A DNA stretch of 64,000 bases from Moorena sp. SIO3H5. GTDB lineage: Bacteria; Cyanobacteriota; Cyanobacteriia; Cyanobacteriales; Coleofasciculaceae. Positions 43,982 to 54,165 of the stretch are shown here, one piece after another (positions within the stretch are counted from its first letter, which is position 1; each line of letters opens with the position of its first letter). A program made the position numbers and the translations under genes. The stretch covers positions 1 to 64,000 of the forward strand of contig NZ_JAAHHS010000001.1 in the NCBI RefSeq assembly GCF_010692395.1, in the 5' to 3' direction. The notes below the pieces were generated by a model. That model searched no databases. It saw nothing but the letters and a program-made list of their open reading frames with translations, and was not told the origin of the DNA.

Positions 43982-45112
43982 ATGGCTTCCAGAACAGCAA
44001 ATACAAAACGAAACTTAATAGATAATGCTGCAACAGAGAACGATCGCTCCGATCTAATCTCTCAGTTTTGGCAGCAATGGCAAGAAAGTCGAGGCCAGCT
44101 TTATCGCTGCTGTCTCAAGATGATGAATTTTAACCGAATGGATGCCGAGGATGCTCTGAGTCAGGCAATGGTAAAAGCTTGGGAAAAGGTGCAAAAGTTC
44201 GGGGAAAAAATTACTAATTTAAAGGCTTGGTTGTATCAGGTAACTCGTAATTTTTGCATCGATATTATCCGCAAACGTTCTTGTGCTGCTGTGGGTATTG
44301 AAAGTATTGAATGGGTGGGTAATACTGAAGAAGTTATTACTACAGGAACGGTTGAATGTCCAGAGTCTGTTCTGGAGAGAGAGGAGAGGTCCGAACGGAT
44401 ACGAGGGGCGATCGCTGAGTTACCGGAAAAGTTGCGGGAGACCTTTATTTTGCATTTTTATCGGGAGCTTTCCCATCAAGAAATTGCCGATCGGCAAGGG
44501 ATATCTTATGATAATGTCTGCAAGCGGATATCTTTGGCACGGAAACGGCTTAAAGAGAGGTTGAGTGCCTATTTTCGAGGAACTGATGGGGAAGTCAGGG
44601 AAACAAGGGAGATTAAGAAAGAAGGGGAAACACCTGAGTTTGTGGAGGGTTCTGTTGAACTAACAGAACTCGCGAACCAGACTGTTGAAGAAACAGGGAT
44701 AGTATCAGCAAAAGAGTATTTTGAGGAAGTAAAGGCAGAAATACCTGAATTTGTAGATAGTTCTATAGAGTCAAGGGAACTTGTGAGTCAGACTGTTACT
44801 AAAGTTGCTAATCACTGTAGGGAGTTATTAAGATATGGTTACGTCTGGCGATGGCCTTTGATGTGGCGCAGCGAAATATTTAGGCTGCCTGTTTTATTGC
44901 TGAGTTGGATACAGAATCATACTACATCTGGGTTCATAAATCCTTTTATTGAAAACATAAAATTATCGTCTATTGCCCATTGCCCATCAAAGTATATTGG
45001 GGGAATTTGGGACCGGACATTGGCCGATACGGGAGGGGCGATCGCTATTTTTTTTAGACAATTTATTTTTTTTGGAAAAAACAGTCAGAAAATCATACCG
45101 AGTAACGTCTAG
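43982..45112 (+). CDS. ECF-type sigma factor with long C-terminal extension
   Basis: 376 aa. Sigma region 2 is at about 25-100 (RCCLKMMNFNRMDAEDALSQ, MVKAWEKVQ, LKAWLYQVTRNFCIDIIRK) and region 4 at about 140-205 (LPEKLRETFILHFYRELSHQ, EIADRQGISYDNVCKRISLA). The last 170 residues are unlike normal ECF factors. They contain a degenerate internal repeat (EFVEGSVELTELANQTV and EFVDSSIESRELVSQTV) and a hydrophobic, Trp/Phe-rich end that could touch the membrane. The two following genes read in the same direction and are plausible targets or operon partners. No classical anti-sigma gene is adjacent, so the tail may be a built-in control domain. Confidence 0.85.
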   Translation: MASRTANTKRNLIDNAATENDRSDLISQFWQQWQESRGQLYRCCLKMMNFNRMDAEDALSQAMVKAWEKVQKFGEKITNLKAWLYQVTRNFCIDIIRKRSCAAVGIESIEWVGNTEEVITTGTVECPESVLEREERSERIRGAIAELPEKLRETFILHFYRELSHQEIADRQGISYDNVCKRISLARKRLKERLSAYFRGTDGEVRETREIKKEGETPEFVEGSVELTELANQTVEETGIVSAKEYFEEVKAEIPEFVDSSIESRELVSQTVTKVANHCRELLRYGYVWRWPLMWRSEIFRLPVLLLSWIQNHTTSGFINPFIENIKLSSIAHCPSKYIGGIWDRTLADTGGAIAIFFRQFIFFGKNSQKIIPSNV

Positions 45113-45297
45113 TATTTAGAAAGCAAAAAAACAGTGGCCACCTAAAGTCTAGCAAAAAAACCATTGTAATCTATGGGTGTATGAGGACTTTTTTTGCCTT
45201 CAACTGATACTGCTTTTGACCCAGATATACTAAAGGCGAATCCCTTTCTTGAATGGAACTCGGTGTTAGTCTTTTATCACTATTGCTAAGGAAAGTT

Positions 45298-47025
45298 ATG
45301 ACCAACGATACTCGCAACTCTCTCACCGACTTCGATATGTGCCTTGCTCTGACTCAGCAAGCAATCAACAGCCAAATGGAAGTAGCATGGGATATTTGGA
45401 TTGCTAACTCTGATTTTTTCGATAAATTTACTAGAATGGAAAAGAAAAAGTTTGCTTCCTTGTACATCCCTGACACGGAATCTGAAGGATCTGGCATGAA
45501 GTTCGAACTCGACCCAATAAAGCTGAATTTGAATGTAACGGGCACAAAACTCGCACAGGTTGAAGTTACACTACCAATAAAATCGATCACTGTTTACGAA
45601 GAAAAAGACTTGACTCGTAAAGAGAGACGTGACATGGAAAAAGCAGTGGAAAATTGTATGAGGGAAAAACAAGAAAATCTTGATGATGAAGATGTTTTTA
45701 ATAAATATGCTCAACAATATAAGAAAGACAATCGTGATCAATATTTCAATGAATTCTATTTAACTCCTTTCACTATTTCATTTCTGTCAACAATAGACCA
45801 AAAGAAACCTTCTTCCGAATCACTTAAAAAGATGAGCTTTGAAGACCTAGATGCAGTTAAAAAATATAAAGGAGAAGTCAATAAAGCTAGTAAATATGAA
45901 TTTCCTGATTCTGTTTTCTCCATCGAATATTTATGTATGAAGTTTACAGATGTTGATCTGGTTTCCAATGTATCAAATGATATTCCTCAAGATATTCCAG
46001 ACAAACATTCATTGAAAATAAGGGATTCCATAAGTAAGTTATTCAACAAAAATAAGACTGATTTTGTGTTTGGAAAAGTTGTATTTTGCCAAACACAAGA
46101 ATATGTTCCAACTTTTGGGCTAACTGATTTTTCGTTTCATGTCAAAGGAAATGATGATTACAAAAAAGCCAGTACTCTTAGTTATTTGGGTGTGTTTGGG
46201 GAACAAGAGCTTCCGAAGAAAAAAAAATTAGATGAAGCTCGCAACAAGCTTGCAGATAATTGGATTGATTCCAAAAAAATAACTGGTGTAGACTCTTCTG
46301 TGTCTGGACTAATGGCTATTAGTAAATTCGTATTTTTTGAAAAGCATATTCTACCCGGATGTACCAAAGAGTTGAAGGTACAACCTATAAAAGAAGAGAA
46401 GGGCTGGAAATATGAACTTATACCTTATGAAGATTGCAAATCTAGAAATGATATAGTTAACGCTAAATATTTAATTAAAGTTACTGCCTGGTTGAAAATT
46501 AAACCTAAGCCTCAAACAAATGAGATTGAAATCGAAGGAAAAATTGAGACTACGGCCAATTATGATTCATGGGTTATTGGGCTTAAATCACTTGGTAGAG
46601 AATCTTGGATTAGGCTTGCTGGATTTCAAACTTTTAATGCTACTATTAGATTGAAGGATTCTGGTGGAACTGAAAAATTTCAAATTAATACGGAAACTTC
46701 AAAAGATATTAAATTTAGCGAAGTTACTGTAGAAAAAGAAGAAGTCCAAGGGTTGGCAAAATTAACTAAAAATAAGGATAGTTTTGCTTCAGAAGCGTTT
46801 AAAATTCTTATGGCTCAAAAAACAGCCAATGAAACTATTGCTGATTTACAGAAAAAAAATCGAGAAATGATGAAGACAGCTATTAAAAATAACTTAAAAA
46901 CAATCGACATGAGTCTAGCCGAGAAATCATTTATCCCGCCAGGTCGTGGAGTATTTACTTTCCAAACACCAAGCTTCTCATATGCTGGTGATTTGCTCTT
47001 TGATGTGATTTATAAAACGCCTTAA
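45298..47025 (+). CDS. uncharacterised protein, possible TULIP/P47-like fold
   Basis: 575 aa from the ATG at 45298, chosen over 45253 because aaggaaag sits just upstream. No signal peptide. The N terminus SLTDFDMCLALTQQAINSQM, the strands FELDPIKLNLNVTGTKLAQV and the ending FIPPGRGVFTFQTPSFSYAG recall TULIP lipid-binding-like proteins of the clostridial P47/OrfX group. This is a resemblance in pattern, not a firm match. It is Lys/Glu-rich, AT-richer than its neighbours, and has a coiled C-terminal helix. It sits 185 bp after the sigma gene and 86 bp before the giant protein, suggesting one operon. Confidence 0.6.
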   Translation: MTNDTRNSLTDFDMCLALTQQAINSQMEVAWDIWIANSDFFDKFTRMEKKKFASLYIPDTESEGSGMKFELDPIKLNLNVTGTKLAQVEVTLPIKSITVYEEKDLTRKERRDMEKAVENCMREKQENLDDEDVFNKYAQQYKKDNRDQYFNEFYLTPFTISFLSTIDQKKPSSESLKKMSFEDLDAVKKYKGEVNKASKYEFPDSVFSIEYLCMKFTDVDLVSNVSNDIPQDIPDKHSLKIRDSISKLFNKNKTDFVFGKVVFCQTQEYVPTFGLTDFSFHVKGNDDYKKASTLSYLGVFGEQELPKKKKLDEARNKLADNWIDSKKITGVDSSVSGLMAISKFVFFEKHILPGCTKELKVQPIKEEKGWKYELIPYEDCKSRNDIVNAKYLIKVTAWLKIKPKPQTNEIEIEGKIETTANYDSWVIGLKSLGRESWIRLAGFQTFNATIRLKDSGGTEKFQINTETSKDIKFSEVTVEKEEVQGLAKLTKNKDSFASEAFKILMAQKTANETIADLQKKNREMMKTAIKNNLKTIDMSLAEKSFIPPGRGVFTFQTPSFSYAGDLLFDVIYKTP

Positions 47026-47111
47026 GCTTCAAAAGTAAGCCATCACAATTTAATTTTCATGGAATTTTCCTACATACAAGTAATTAAAAACTATTCACTA
47101 GGGTGAACATA

Positions 47112-50100
47112 ATGCAAAATCATAGTCCTAAACTTGTCAATCCTAACGTAATCAGTTTTTCCACCAAGGATACAACTGACAAAAAAGCTCGGTTTACAGT
47201 TGGTACAGATATCATTGACTATATGGAATCTTCCCGCACATTTGGTCGGGAAGACCTAGCAGATCCTAATGCTCATGGACGTTTTCAACGTCGTATGGTT
47301 GCTATTCCCGACAAAAAAGGGAACGTTGTAACACCAATGGTGTTAACTATTAGCAATCAAAACCAACTTTATCTCGTGCGTAAGGATGATGAATCCAAGA
47401 GTGGGGATGGTTGGAAGCTAATCGATCTGAGCCAAGCATTTAAGGGGATTGATGGTAAACCGCTGCCAGTCCATGCTCATAGTGCTGCTTGGACAGAGGA
47501 CGATAAGATTACTATTGCTGTCGCAGTAGATGATGACTCTTCCGATGGTAGCCGAGTTTTTGTTGCCTATGATCTGAGTAGTTGTGAAAGCGATTGGGAA
47601 AATATTGAATGGAAAGACTGTGGTACTCGACAAGGTACTCTAAAAGGTGTTCGAGTAGTAGGAATTCGGGTGTTAGATGAAGGAGATGGTGTTTGGACAG
47701 TTGTTTTGGCTGGAGATAGCGGTTCAGATGAGGTTTTTTACTTGCTTCGTAGTAATAATATTGAACAGCAATTTGATCTTGCTCTAATTTTTAATACAGC
47801 ACTCACTCTCAAAGAAATCTTAGACTTTGAAGTGGCAGTTTTACCTTTATTGGGTTGTGGTATTGCTGTATTGGGTAACCATAACGGAACAATAGACTTG
47901 TCTTTCCGTCTCTTCCCAAGATATAAAGATGGTCGTTTTGATTCTAGTCCCCCTGTCCAACCTCTTCCTTGTCCAGATGGAGCAAATGTATTAGAAACAG
48001 GACTAACTAAAAAAGTTGCAGATATTCGGAGATTGGGACCGATTTATGGCAGCGATATTTATGTTGGCGGTCAAGGTGTTCACCAGATTAAAGCTCGTGA
48101 CATTTATCAAGTAAAAGCTAGTAAAAAAGGAGAAATTGTTACTACCGTAGTAACACCACCAGATCTTGCCCCTAATGTCCGGGATTTGATTGTGGGGGAT
48201 GCACCTGATGGTAGTGCTTCTGTTTGGTCTTTGTTACAAAATGGCGATCTGAATGTTGTTAAGAAGGCTGCTGATCAAGACTGGGGGGAACCTTTGCGTT
48301 TGCGCGTAGGGGTGCAAGCGATCGCTCCCGTGCATGGAGACAAACATATGACAACATCTTTGCTTGTGGTGTATGGAAATGGTCAAGCTGGTTTCCTTTG
48401 CCGAGAAGAAAGTCAAGGTATTTGGCAAGAACGACCGCTAACGGTTGCCGATCCAGAAGAAGTTACGCCAATTACTTGCTATGGTACAAATCTACGGGTG
48501 TTGAGTGATAGTAGTCTGCCTAAACCCAATGTCAAGGTTACGGTAACTGCTTCTGTTCTCTCCAGTGTTGTTATCAACGGTAAAGCGGTATTTATCGGGC
48601 CTGAATTGCCGCCCATTAAAACCGAGACAGATTTTAATGGCAGCGTTATGTTGTACGATCGCGTGCGCTCTTTTACTCCAGCCATTTATCGCTTTCAGAT
48701 TGAGGGATTTGATCAATGTATTGATGTTAATCCTGCTAGTGGAGTACACGAACGATTTAAAACTATAAAAGCTGATGAACTGCGAAAGGCGACTATCTCC
48801 ACAAAAGAGGGTGAAGAACCTGAACCTTTACTCCCCGAAAGTTTCCGTACAGGAGCAGACAAAAACAAAGTGGATATGTTGGCAGGCTCTCTTAATCAGA
48901 TGTCTTCCTTAGCCAATTCTGCTAATGGTGTTGTTGCTGGGATTTCCCTAGTAAACTGCGATCAGCCTTTTAGTTCCACGTTACGTACTGATACTGTACC
49001 TGATGATTATCGTTGGGGTATTCAGGCTGATGAGCATGGGGTAAAAACCATCGTCGGTAATGCTATAAATTCGGTTATTAATGCTGTTGAGAATGTTGGC
49101 AAGTTTTTCAAAAATGTAGGTGAAGGGATTGTTGACTTTTTCGAGGGATTAATTAATGGGGTTCGAGAAGATGGGATTAAAGGTGGGATAACTTTTGTCA
49201 TCCACAAAACAAAAGAAGCTGCCAAAAGCGTTTTTAAGTTTGTTTGTAAAATTGGCGATAAAATCAAAAGTTTTGTTCTGAATACTCTGGAACAAGTGGG
49301 TGGTGCAATTAAATGGTTATGGAAGCAGTGTAAAACAGGTCTGGAAAAAGTTTGGAATTTTCTCAAGTTTCTTTTTAATTGGGATGATATCCTGCGCGTT
49401 CGCGATGTATTGGTTCGAGCAACTGATGTGGCGATCGACCGGATTAAAGATTCTATTGAGCCAATGAAGAAAGGTGTAGAAAGCACTTTTGATGAGCTTA
49501 TTGAGACAGTTGAGAACTGGAAATCGCCAGAAAATCGGCGACCAAAAGAGGATGAATCCAGTAGCTTGTCGTCTGTGGTGAAAAAGAATACAGACGATGA
49601 TACGCAAAAGAAAATGGATTTGGTGAATGGCAATAGTGCTATTTCTTGGATTTTTGAGAAATTTCAAAATATCGCCAACGAAGTCATTGAAATCAAGACT
49701 CCAGATCCGGATATAACTCTTCAAAATGCCCTCGCGGAATTTCTTGAAGGTACGTTTAAAACTGCCTGGGATGAACTATCACAGAGCTTTAAGCAGATGG
49801 AAGTTATTTTTTCCAATGCCTTTAAAGACGATTTACCAGATGTTGAAGATATTAGTATTGGCTGGATATTTGGTAAAATCAATTCCCTGATTGAAGAGGT
49901 AGGCTCGGAGGCTCTTGGGACAGCTCTTCGGATAATCAAGGGCGTGATTTTGAAACTTTTCGATCTCATCCAAGACTTAATCAGCTTTGGGCGAAATCTG
50001 ATGTTCGCAGAGATCGGGTTTCCCTTTATCGAAAAACTGCTCAAGTGGATTACAGGTAAATCTGTTAGCACTTCGTTTAAATTGATTGATGCCGTAGCTT

Positions 50101-50867
50101 TGCTTGTTGCTGTTCCAACAACGATTACCTACAAAATCCTTTTTGGAGAAGCTCCAATAAAAGAGGGTGAACTTCCAGCAATTCCTCACAATAAAGTAGT
50201 CAGGGTACAGTCTTTTATAATGCCAGATATCTGGTGGTGGAGGATTTTCTCTGTCGTCTCTGCATTTGCTTGGGTTTTAGTGTTCCCTCTGCTGGTGGGA
50301 ATTTTGGGACTAGAGAGCATAATCCTTCCTAGAGCAGAAACAGATATGGGCGGTTACATGACAAGAAAGCTAATTTCTGTTAGGTCAGTTGCTGTTGGCT
50401 TGATTCTCATGAGTATCATTGGAGTAATTATCCTGAAAGATCCTAATGATATAGCTATCGAAAAGATCCTTGATGCAGAAAATAATGGAGCTTTCGCTTC
50501 ATCATGTGTGATGGTTGTCATGTTGATAGAGATATTTGTAATGTGTTTTGCTAATATTCCCTACACCAATAAAGGCACAAGTGGTTGTATATTTGCAATT
50601 GCTGCTTTCGCTTTAGTAAAAGAGATTTGGTTTAAGCTTTATAAGCGAGTGACAGATGAAGAACCTACAGGCAAATATAAGAACAGATATAAGTTTACTT
50701 TTGCAACATATTTTGTGAATGCAAGCAGGATATGTGCTAGTTTGGCTGCTTTTGATCCAGAACCCAGCAGTAAGGCCCTTTTGTTGGGGTTTGCAGGGAT
50801 TTTCCGTGTACCTGCTTTTGGGTTCGGCTTGGCAGGAGCTATTAAAGGTAAGCCTATTTCATTATAA
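47112..50867 (+). CDS. giant protein: propeller-like N half, amphipathic helices, membrane C terminus
   Basis: 1251 aa from the ATG at 47112; the GTG three codons earlier is an alternative. Residues about 30-450 are beta-rich with repeating W/Y-x-L and GDG units, like a propeller (DGWKLIDLSQAFKGIDG, GVWTVVLAGDSGSDEVFYLL). A carboxypeptidase-regulatory-like beta module may follow at about 465-560. Residues about 640-990 are amphipathic helices rich in Lys and Phe (ENVGKFFKNVGEGIVDFFEG, IKWLWKQCKTGLEKVWNFLK). Four or five hydrophobic helices end the protein. No signal peptide and no family recognised. Such a build could insert into membranes, but function is unknown. Confidence 0.7.
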   Translation: MQNHSPKLVNPNVISFSTKDTTDKKARFTVGTDIIDYMESSRTFGREDLADPNAHGRFQRRMVAIPDKKGNVVTPMVLTISNQNQLYLVRKDDESKSGDGWKLIDLSQAFKGIDGKPLPVHAHSAAWTEDDKITIAVAVDDDSSDGSRVFVAYDLSSCESDWENIEWKDCGTRQGTLKGVRVVGIRVLDEGDGVWTVVLAGDSGSDEVFYLLRSNNIEQQFDLALIFNTALTLKEILDFEVAVLPLLGCGIAVLGNHNGTIDLSFRLFPRYKDGRFDSSPPVQPLPCPDGANVLETGLTKKVADIRRLGPIYGSDIYVGGQGVHQIKARDIYQVKASKKGEIVTTVVTPPDLAPNVRDLIVGDAPDGSASVWSLLQNGDLNVVKKAADQDWGEPLRLRVGVQAIAPVHGDKHMTTSLLVVYGNGQAGFLCREESQGIWQERPLTVADPEEVTPITCYGTNLRVLSDSSLPKPNVKVTVTASVLSSVVINGKAVFIGPELPPIKTETDFNGSVMLYDRVRSFTPAIYRFQIEGFDQCIDVNPASGVHERFKTIKADELRKATISTKEGEEPEPLLPESFRTGADKNKVDMLAGSLNQMSSLANSANGVVAGISLVNCDQPFSSTLRTDTVPDDYRWGIQADEHGVKTIVGNAINSVINAVENVGKFFKNVGEGIVDFFEGLINGVREDGIKGGITFVIHKTKEAAKSVFKFVCKIGDKIKSFVLNTLEQVGGAIKWLWKQCKTGLEKVWNFLKFLFNWDDILRVRDVLVRATDVAIDRIKDSIEPMKKGVESTFDELIETVENWKSPENRRPKEDESSSLSSVVKKNTDDDTQKKMDLVNGNSAISWIFEKFQNIANEVIEIKTPDPDITLQNALAEFLEGTFKTAWDELSQSFKQMEVIFSNAFKDDLPDVEDISIGWIFGKINSLIEEVGSEALGTALRIIKGVILKLFDLIQDLISFGRNLMFAEIGFPFIEKLLKWITGKSVSTSFKLIDAVALLVAVPTTITYKILFGEAPIKEGELPAIPHNKVVRVQSFIMPDIWWWRIFSVVSAFAWVLVFPLLVGILGLESIILPRAETDMGGYMTRKLISVRSVAVGLILMSIIGVIILKDPNDIAIEKILDAENNGAFASSCVMVVMLIEIFVMCFANIPYTNKGTSGCIFAIAAFALVKEIWFKLYKRVTDEEPTGKYKNRYKFTFATYFVNASRICASLAAFDPEPSSKALLLGFAGIFRVPAFGFGLAGAIKGKPISL

Positions 50868-50904
50868 CTGCAATATTTGACCAATATCCAAACACGGGAA
50901 AGTA

Positions 50905-51729
50905 TTATGGTAAAAAAAATTGGTTTATGTAATACAAACATTGTTGACTCTTTAATAGAGTTGCAAGCGCAAGATTTACTTCCATCAGTGTTATCAGCTC
51001 AAGTAAAGCCGCAATCTTTCCAACAACAATAGCAGCAGCACCACTGGTATTCCCCAACTCACCCGAAGTTGAAAACACAGTAGTCTGACATCCCGTACCC
51101 AACGATGAATGCAGTCGTTGGGTACGTTCCGTTAACCGCATGCCATCCTCCCGTTCCTCCACTTCTCCCACACTAATTACCTCTCGAATAATCGCAGGCC
51201 AAGCCATTCCTTGAGGTAACTTCTTCCGAAACTCCCGATACCAATTTCCTGCGGGAGCAACTGTCAGCACATTCAGTTCCCGTAAAGTGGCAATCCGTTG
51301 CTGCAAACGACTCCCTCGATACTCTGCATCTGAGGTAGAATGACTAAAATCGGCAAACGTAGCACAGACAATATTAATTCCCAGAGATTCCCGGTTTTCC
51401 AGAATCCACTCAAACGCCTCATCAACCTTTTCTCGCTCATGGAGACAACCATAACGATCCATCAGTCGAATCGGAACTAACCTGGTATGAGGAGCAATAG
51501 AAAGAATAGTTCTGGCAACTTCTGTACCATGCTTACCACTATCCGTCGTATCATCAATATCACCTTCTCCACTCAGGTTAATACCGGGAAGCATAATAGG
51601 GTTTTCCAAGCGTTCTGGTGATATGCCAGTATCAATGACGGCAACAGTCACCTGATTTGTCTCAGTTCTTCCTTGAGTTGTCGTTGAAAAAACACAAGAT
51701 TCTGAAAAAGGTACTTCCATATATCCCAC
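50905..51729 (-). CDS. cytoplasmic subtilisin-family (S8) protease
   Basis: 274 aa. The catalytic triad is visible: Asp in VAVIDTGI, His in GKHGTEVA, oxyanion Asn in APAGNW and Ser in GNTSGAAAIVVG. It has neither a signal peptide nor a propeptide, so it is likely cytoplasmic and active or controlled by another means. It is convergent with the giant gene, whose stop is 37 bp away, and close to the ECF locus. The region after the Ser is short and hydrophobic. Whether it cleaves its neighbours is an open question. Confidence 0.82.
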   Translation of the reverse strand: MGYMEVPFSESCVFSTTTQGRTETNQVTVAVIDTGISPERLENPIMLPGINLSGEGDIDDTTDSGKHGTEVARTILSIAPHTRLVPIRLMDRYGCLHEREKVDEAFEWILENRESLGINIVCATFADFSHSTSDAEYRGSRLQQRIATLRELNVLTVAPAGNWYREFRKKLPQGMAWPAIIREVISVGEVEEREDGMRLTERTQRLHSSLGTGCQTTVFSTSGELGNTSGAAAIVVGKIAALLELITLMEVNLALATLLKSQQCLYYINQFFLP

Positions 51730-52549
51730 ATTCTACAATTCACCCATACTAGATTATACCCCTAAAAAATTCAGTTATTTAATCATATAACTATTAGCCA
51801 ATATTTATATGATTAAGCATTAGCTCGATTTTTTGGATTTTGAAATTTGAATTTTGAATTCAAAAATGGTCAACCAAAACCAAAAATAAAAAGCAATGGC
51901 AAAACAGTCTGATAATTGAGACTAAAAATCTACTTTAATTAGGGTTTAAATAACAAATTTATCGATATCTCAGTTCTGAAAGATTGTTGGAAGTTGTTCA
52001 TCTTGCCCAGCACTAACTGCTGGCTGGAATTCATCCCAAGTTTTACAGACTTGCTCGTAGCATTGAGGTGGTGTAATGGGTCAGTTTTTCAACTAAAAGA
52101 ACGTCACTTGATCGCTCATACTCCAGCAACAATACAACCTCTGTGGTTGGAGAATAATTATCGACAACTTCCTTGATGTGAGCTATCATAAAGTGATGGG
52201 GCCCGCATTACAGTGTCAGGAGCCGCTAAGCAGGCATTCAGGAACGGCGCAAGGCGAGACCGTCCGACAAAATGGGTTTTGAATGATTCTCCGCTAACCC
52301 CCAATGTGGTCGAATTTGTGCTACAAACTATCGCACCGCGCAACTGAGTGAGATGACCAAAAAGATGGGTTTCAAGCCCCGTCCTTGGCCTTTGGCCACG
52401 CTACGCGAACGTTGGCCTTTGGCCACGCTACGCGAACGACGGCTTTCAAGTAATGTGCTAGAATATGCATAGTGGCCTAACACAGACAGGATTCGTCGGT
52501 ACTGTCATAATTTCACGAGGGTTTTGCGATGTTAGCAGTTACGATAAAT
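51730..52549. other. 820-bp interval with gene debris
   Basis: No intact gene. At about 52186-52345 a + strand frame (VSGAAKQAFRNGARRDRPTK, NDSPLTPNVVEFVLQTIAP) is more GC-rich than its surroundings and looks like the end of a lost gene; I cannot name it. AT-rich sequence fills 51740-51990, and a palindromic repeat lies at 52381-52442. Confidence 0.4.
52381..52442. repeat. tandem ggcctttggccacgctacgcgaacg repeat
   Basis: Two adjacent copies of the mosaic repeat (ttggcctttggccacgctac, gcgaacg). They are placed between ccccgtc and gacggc, words that could once have formed a hairpin, so the repeat may have landed in an older stem. Confidence 0.75.
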
Positions 52550-53428
52550 TTATTGCTTGATGTCTTTAACAAAGCCGGATTTCGTTAAAATCCCATGGGA
52601 TGGACTGAACAGGAACGCCAGCAGAAAAAGCCCAAAAGCTACTAGAACGATGGCAGACCCCGAAGGAATATCCAGGTAGTAGCTCAAATACATCCCGGCA
52701 ATACTGGCAAATGCCCCCAGACAGCTGCCCAAAATCATCATGTGGTGCAGCTCTTTGACCAGCATATAAGCCGTCATTCCAGGTGCGACCAGCATGCCCA
52801 TCAACAGTAAAACTCCTACGGTTTGCAGACTGGCAACCACCGTCAGGCTAATGGCAGTGACTATGCCGAGGTAATACCAGCGCACCCTCATGCCACTGGC
52901 CTGAGACCCAATGGGGTCAAAGGTGTAAAACAAAAGTTCTTTGTAAAACAGCCAGACGCCAAGCACAATGATTAACGTGATGCCGAAGGTCAGCTTCAGA
53001 TCGCTCTGGTTGACCCCCAGGATATTGCCAAACAAAATGTGAATCACATCGATACGGTCGGCTCCTGGCAGCACCGTTACCAGTGTTGTGCCAGTCGCTA
53101 AAAACAATGAAAAGATCAATGCCATTACGGCATCCAGCTTGAGCCGGGATTGGGACTCAATGCCCGACAGCACGACGGCACTCAGCACCCCCGCCACCAG
53201 CGCCCCCACCGACAGGGGCAACTTCAGAAACACGGCCAGCGGCAAACCGGCCATGACAGAGTGAGCAATCATGTCCGCCATCATGCTCATCTGCTGCACG
53301 ATCATGTAGCTGCCCACGACAGCGCACAAAATGCCCAGAAAAATTCCCATAATCATAGCATTGCGCATGAATTCAAAGTTGAGCGGTTCAAGTAGTACGT
53401 TCAAGAAATTCTCCTTTTGATTTATCAA
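52550..53428 (-). CDS. zinc/manganese ABC transporter permease
   Basis: 292 aa, ABC-3 family: eight to nine hydrophobic helices, with QQMSMMADMIAHSVMAGLPL near the N terminus and LLLMGMLVAPGMTAYMLV late in the protein, the coupling region. The family forms homodimers that import Zn2+ or Mn2+. It follows the ATPase gene by 17 bp on the same strand. The binding-protein gene that should diverge from the pair is broken (54514-55039). Higher GC than local DNA suggests transfer. Confidence 0.9.
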   Translation of the reverse strand: MINQKENFLNVLLEPLNFEFMRNAMIMGIFLGILCAVVGSYMIVQQMSMMADMIAHSVMAGLPLAVFLKLPLSVGALVAGVLSAVVLSGIESQSRLKLDAVMALIFSLFLATGTTLVTVLPGADRIDVIHILFGNILGVNQSDLKLTFGITLIIVLGVWLFYKELLFYTFDPIGSQASGMRVRWYYLGIVTAISLTVVASLQTVGVLLLMGMLVAPGMTAYMLVKELHHMMILGSCLGAFASIAGMYLSYYLDIPSGSAIVLVAFGLFLLAFLFSPSHGILTKSGFVKDIKQ

Positions 53429-53445
53429 TTCCGATGGTGTAAAGG

Positions 53446-54165
53446 TTAGGCGGTGACGAATAGTACGGGTCCTTCATAGGCAGTCACCAGGTTATCTTCT
53501 GTCATGACTTCGTGGCGCGGGCCTTGGGCGACAACGTGCTTGTTCAGCAATAACAGCTGATCGTAATTATCCAGGGTTTCGCTGAGATCATGGCTGATGA
53601 TAAGCAAGATTTTGGCGTGGGCTTTCAGCTCGTTAAAAATGTCGAACATAATGGATTCCGTTTTCTTATCCACTCCATTGAAGGGTTCATCCAGAATCAG
53701 GAGTTCGGCTTCTTTAGCCAGGGCGCGGGCTAAAAAGACCCGCTGCTGCTGCCCGCCGGATAGGTCGCTGATGCTGCGATCGCGGTACTCATACATCCCC
53801 ACCCGCTGTAGCGCCGCCTTCACTAGCTCGCGAGATTGCCTACTAGGCCGACGAAACAGCCCAGTTTGCAGGGTACGGCCCATCATGGCAACATTCCAGA
53901 CAGTGACGGGATAGTCCCAATCAATTTGCGATCGTTGGGGCACGTAGGCAACCTGGGAAAGCTGCTGTGTCAGAGGTTTCCCTTTCAGCAGGGCGGTACC
54001 CGTAGCCGACTGAATCAGCCCCAGCATGGCCTTGACCATGGTGCTTTTACCCGCCCCGTTTGGGCCAAGAATGGCCACTAACTCGCCAGTGTCAAAGGTA
54101 CAACTCACATTGTTGAGCGCCGTGAAACTGCGATACCTCACGGACAAATCTTGAACGATCAGCAT
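53446..54165 (-). CDS. zinc/manganese ABC transporter ATPase
   Basis: 240 aa from the ATG at 54165 (MLIVQDLSVRYRSFTALN). The 64 residues before it in the ORF track are low-complexity and not conserved. Walker A GPNGAGKST, Q-loop VPQRSQIDW, signature LSGGQQQR, Walker B LLILDEPF and H-switch HD are all present. It energises the adjacent permease. It belongs to the MntA/ZnuC group; the metal cannot be fixed. The nearby AT-rich promoter region carries weak Zur-like symmetry. Confidence 0.92.
   Translation of the reverse strand: MLIVQDLSVRYRSFTALNNVSCTFDTGELVAILGPNGAGKSTMVKAMLGLIQSATGTALLKGKPLTQQLSQVAYVPQRSQIDWDYPVTVWNVAMMGRTLQTGLFRRPSRQSRELVKAALQRVGMYEYRDRSISDLSGGQQQRVFLARALAKEAELLILDEPFNGVDKKTESIMFDIFNELKAHAKILLIISHDLSETLDNYDQLLLLNKHVVAQGPRHEVMTEDNLVTAYEGPVLFVTA

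Noticed and set aside
48565-50189. Several antisense ORFs in the giant gene
   Set aside because: They mirror the amphipathic helix coding region and lack motifs.
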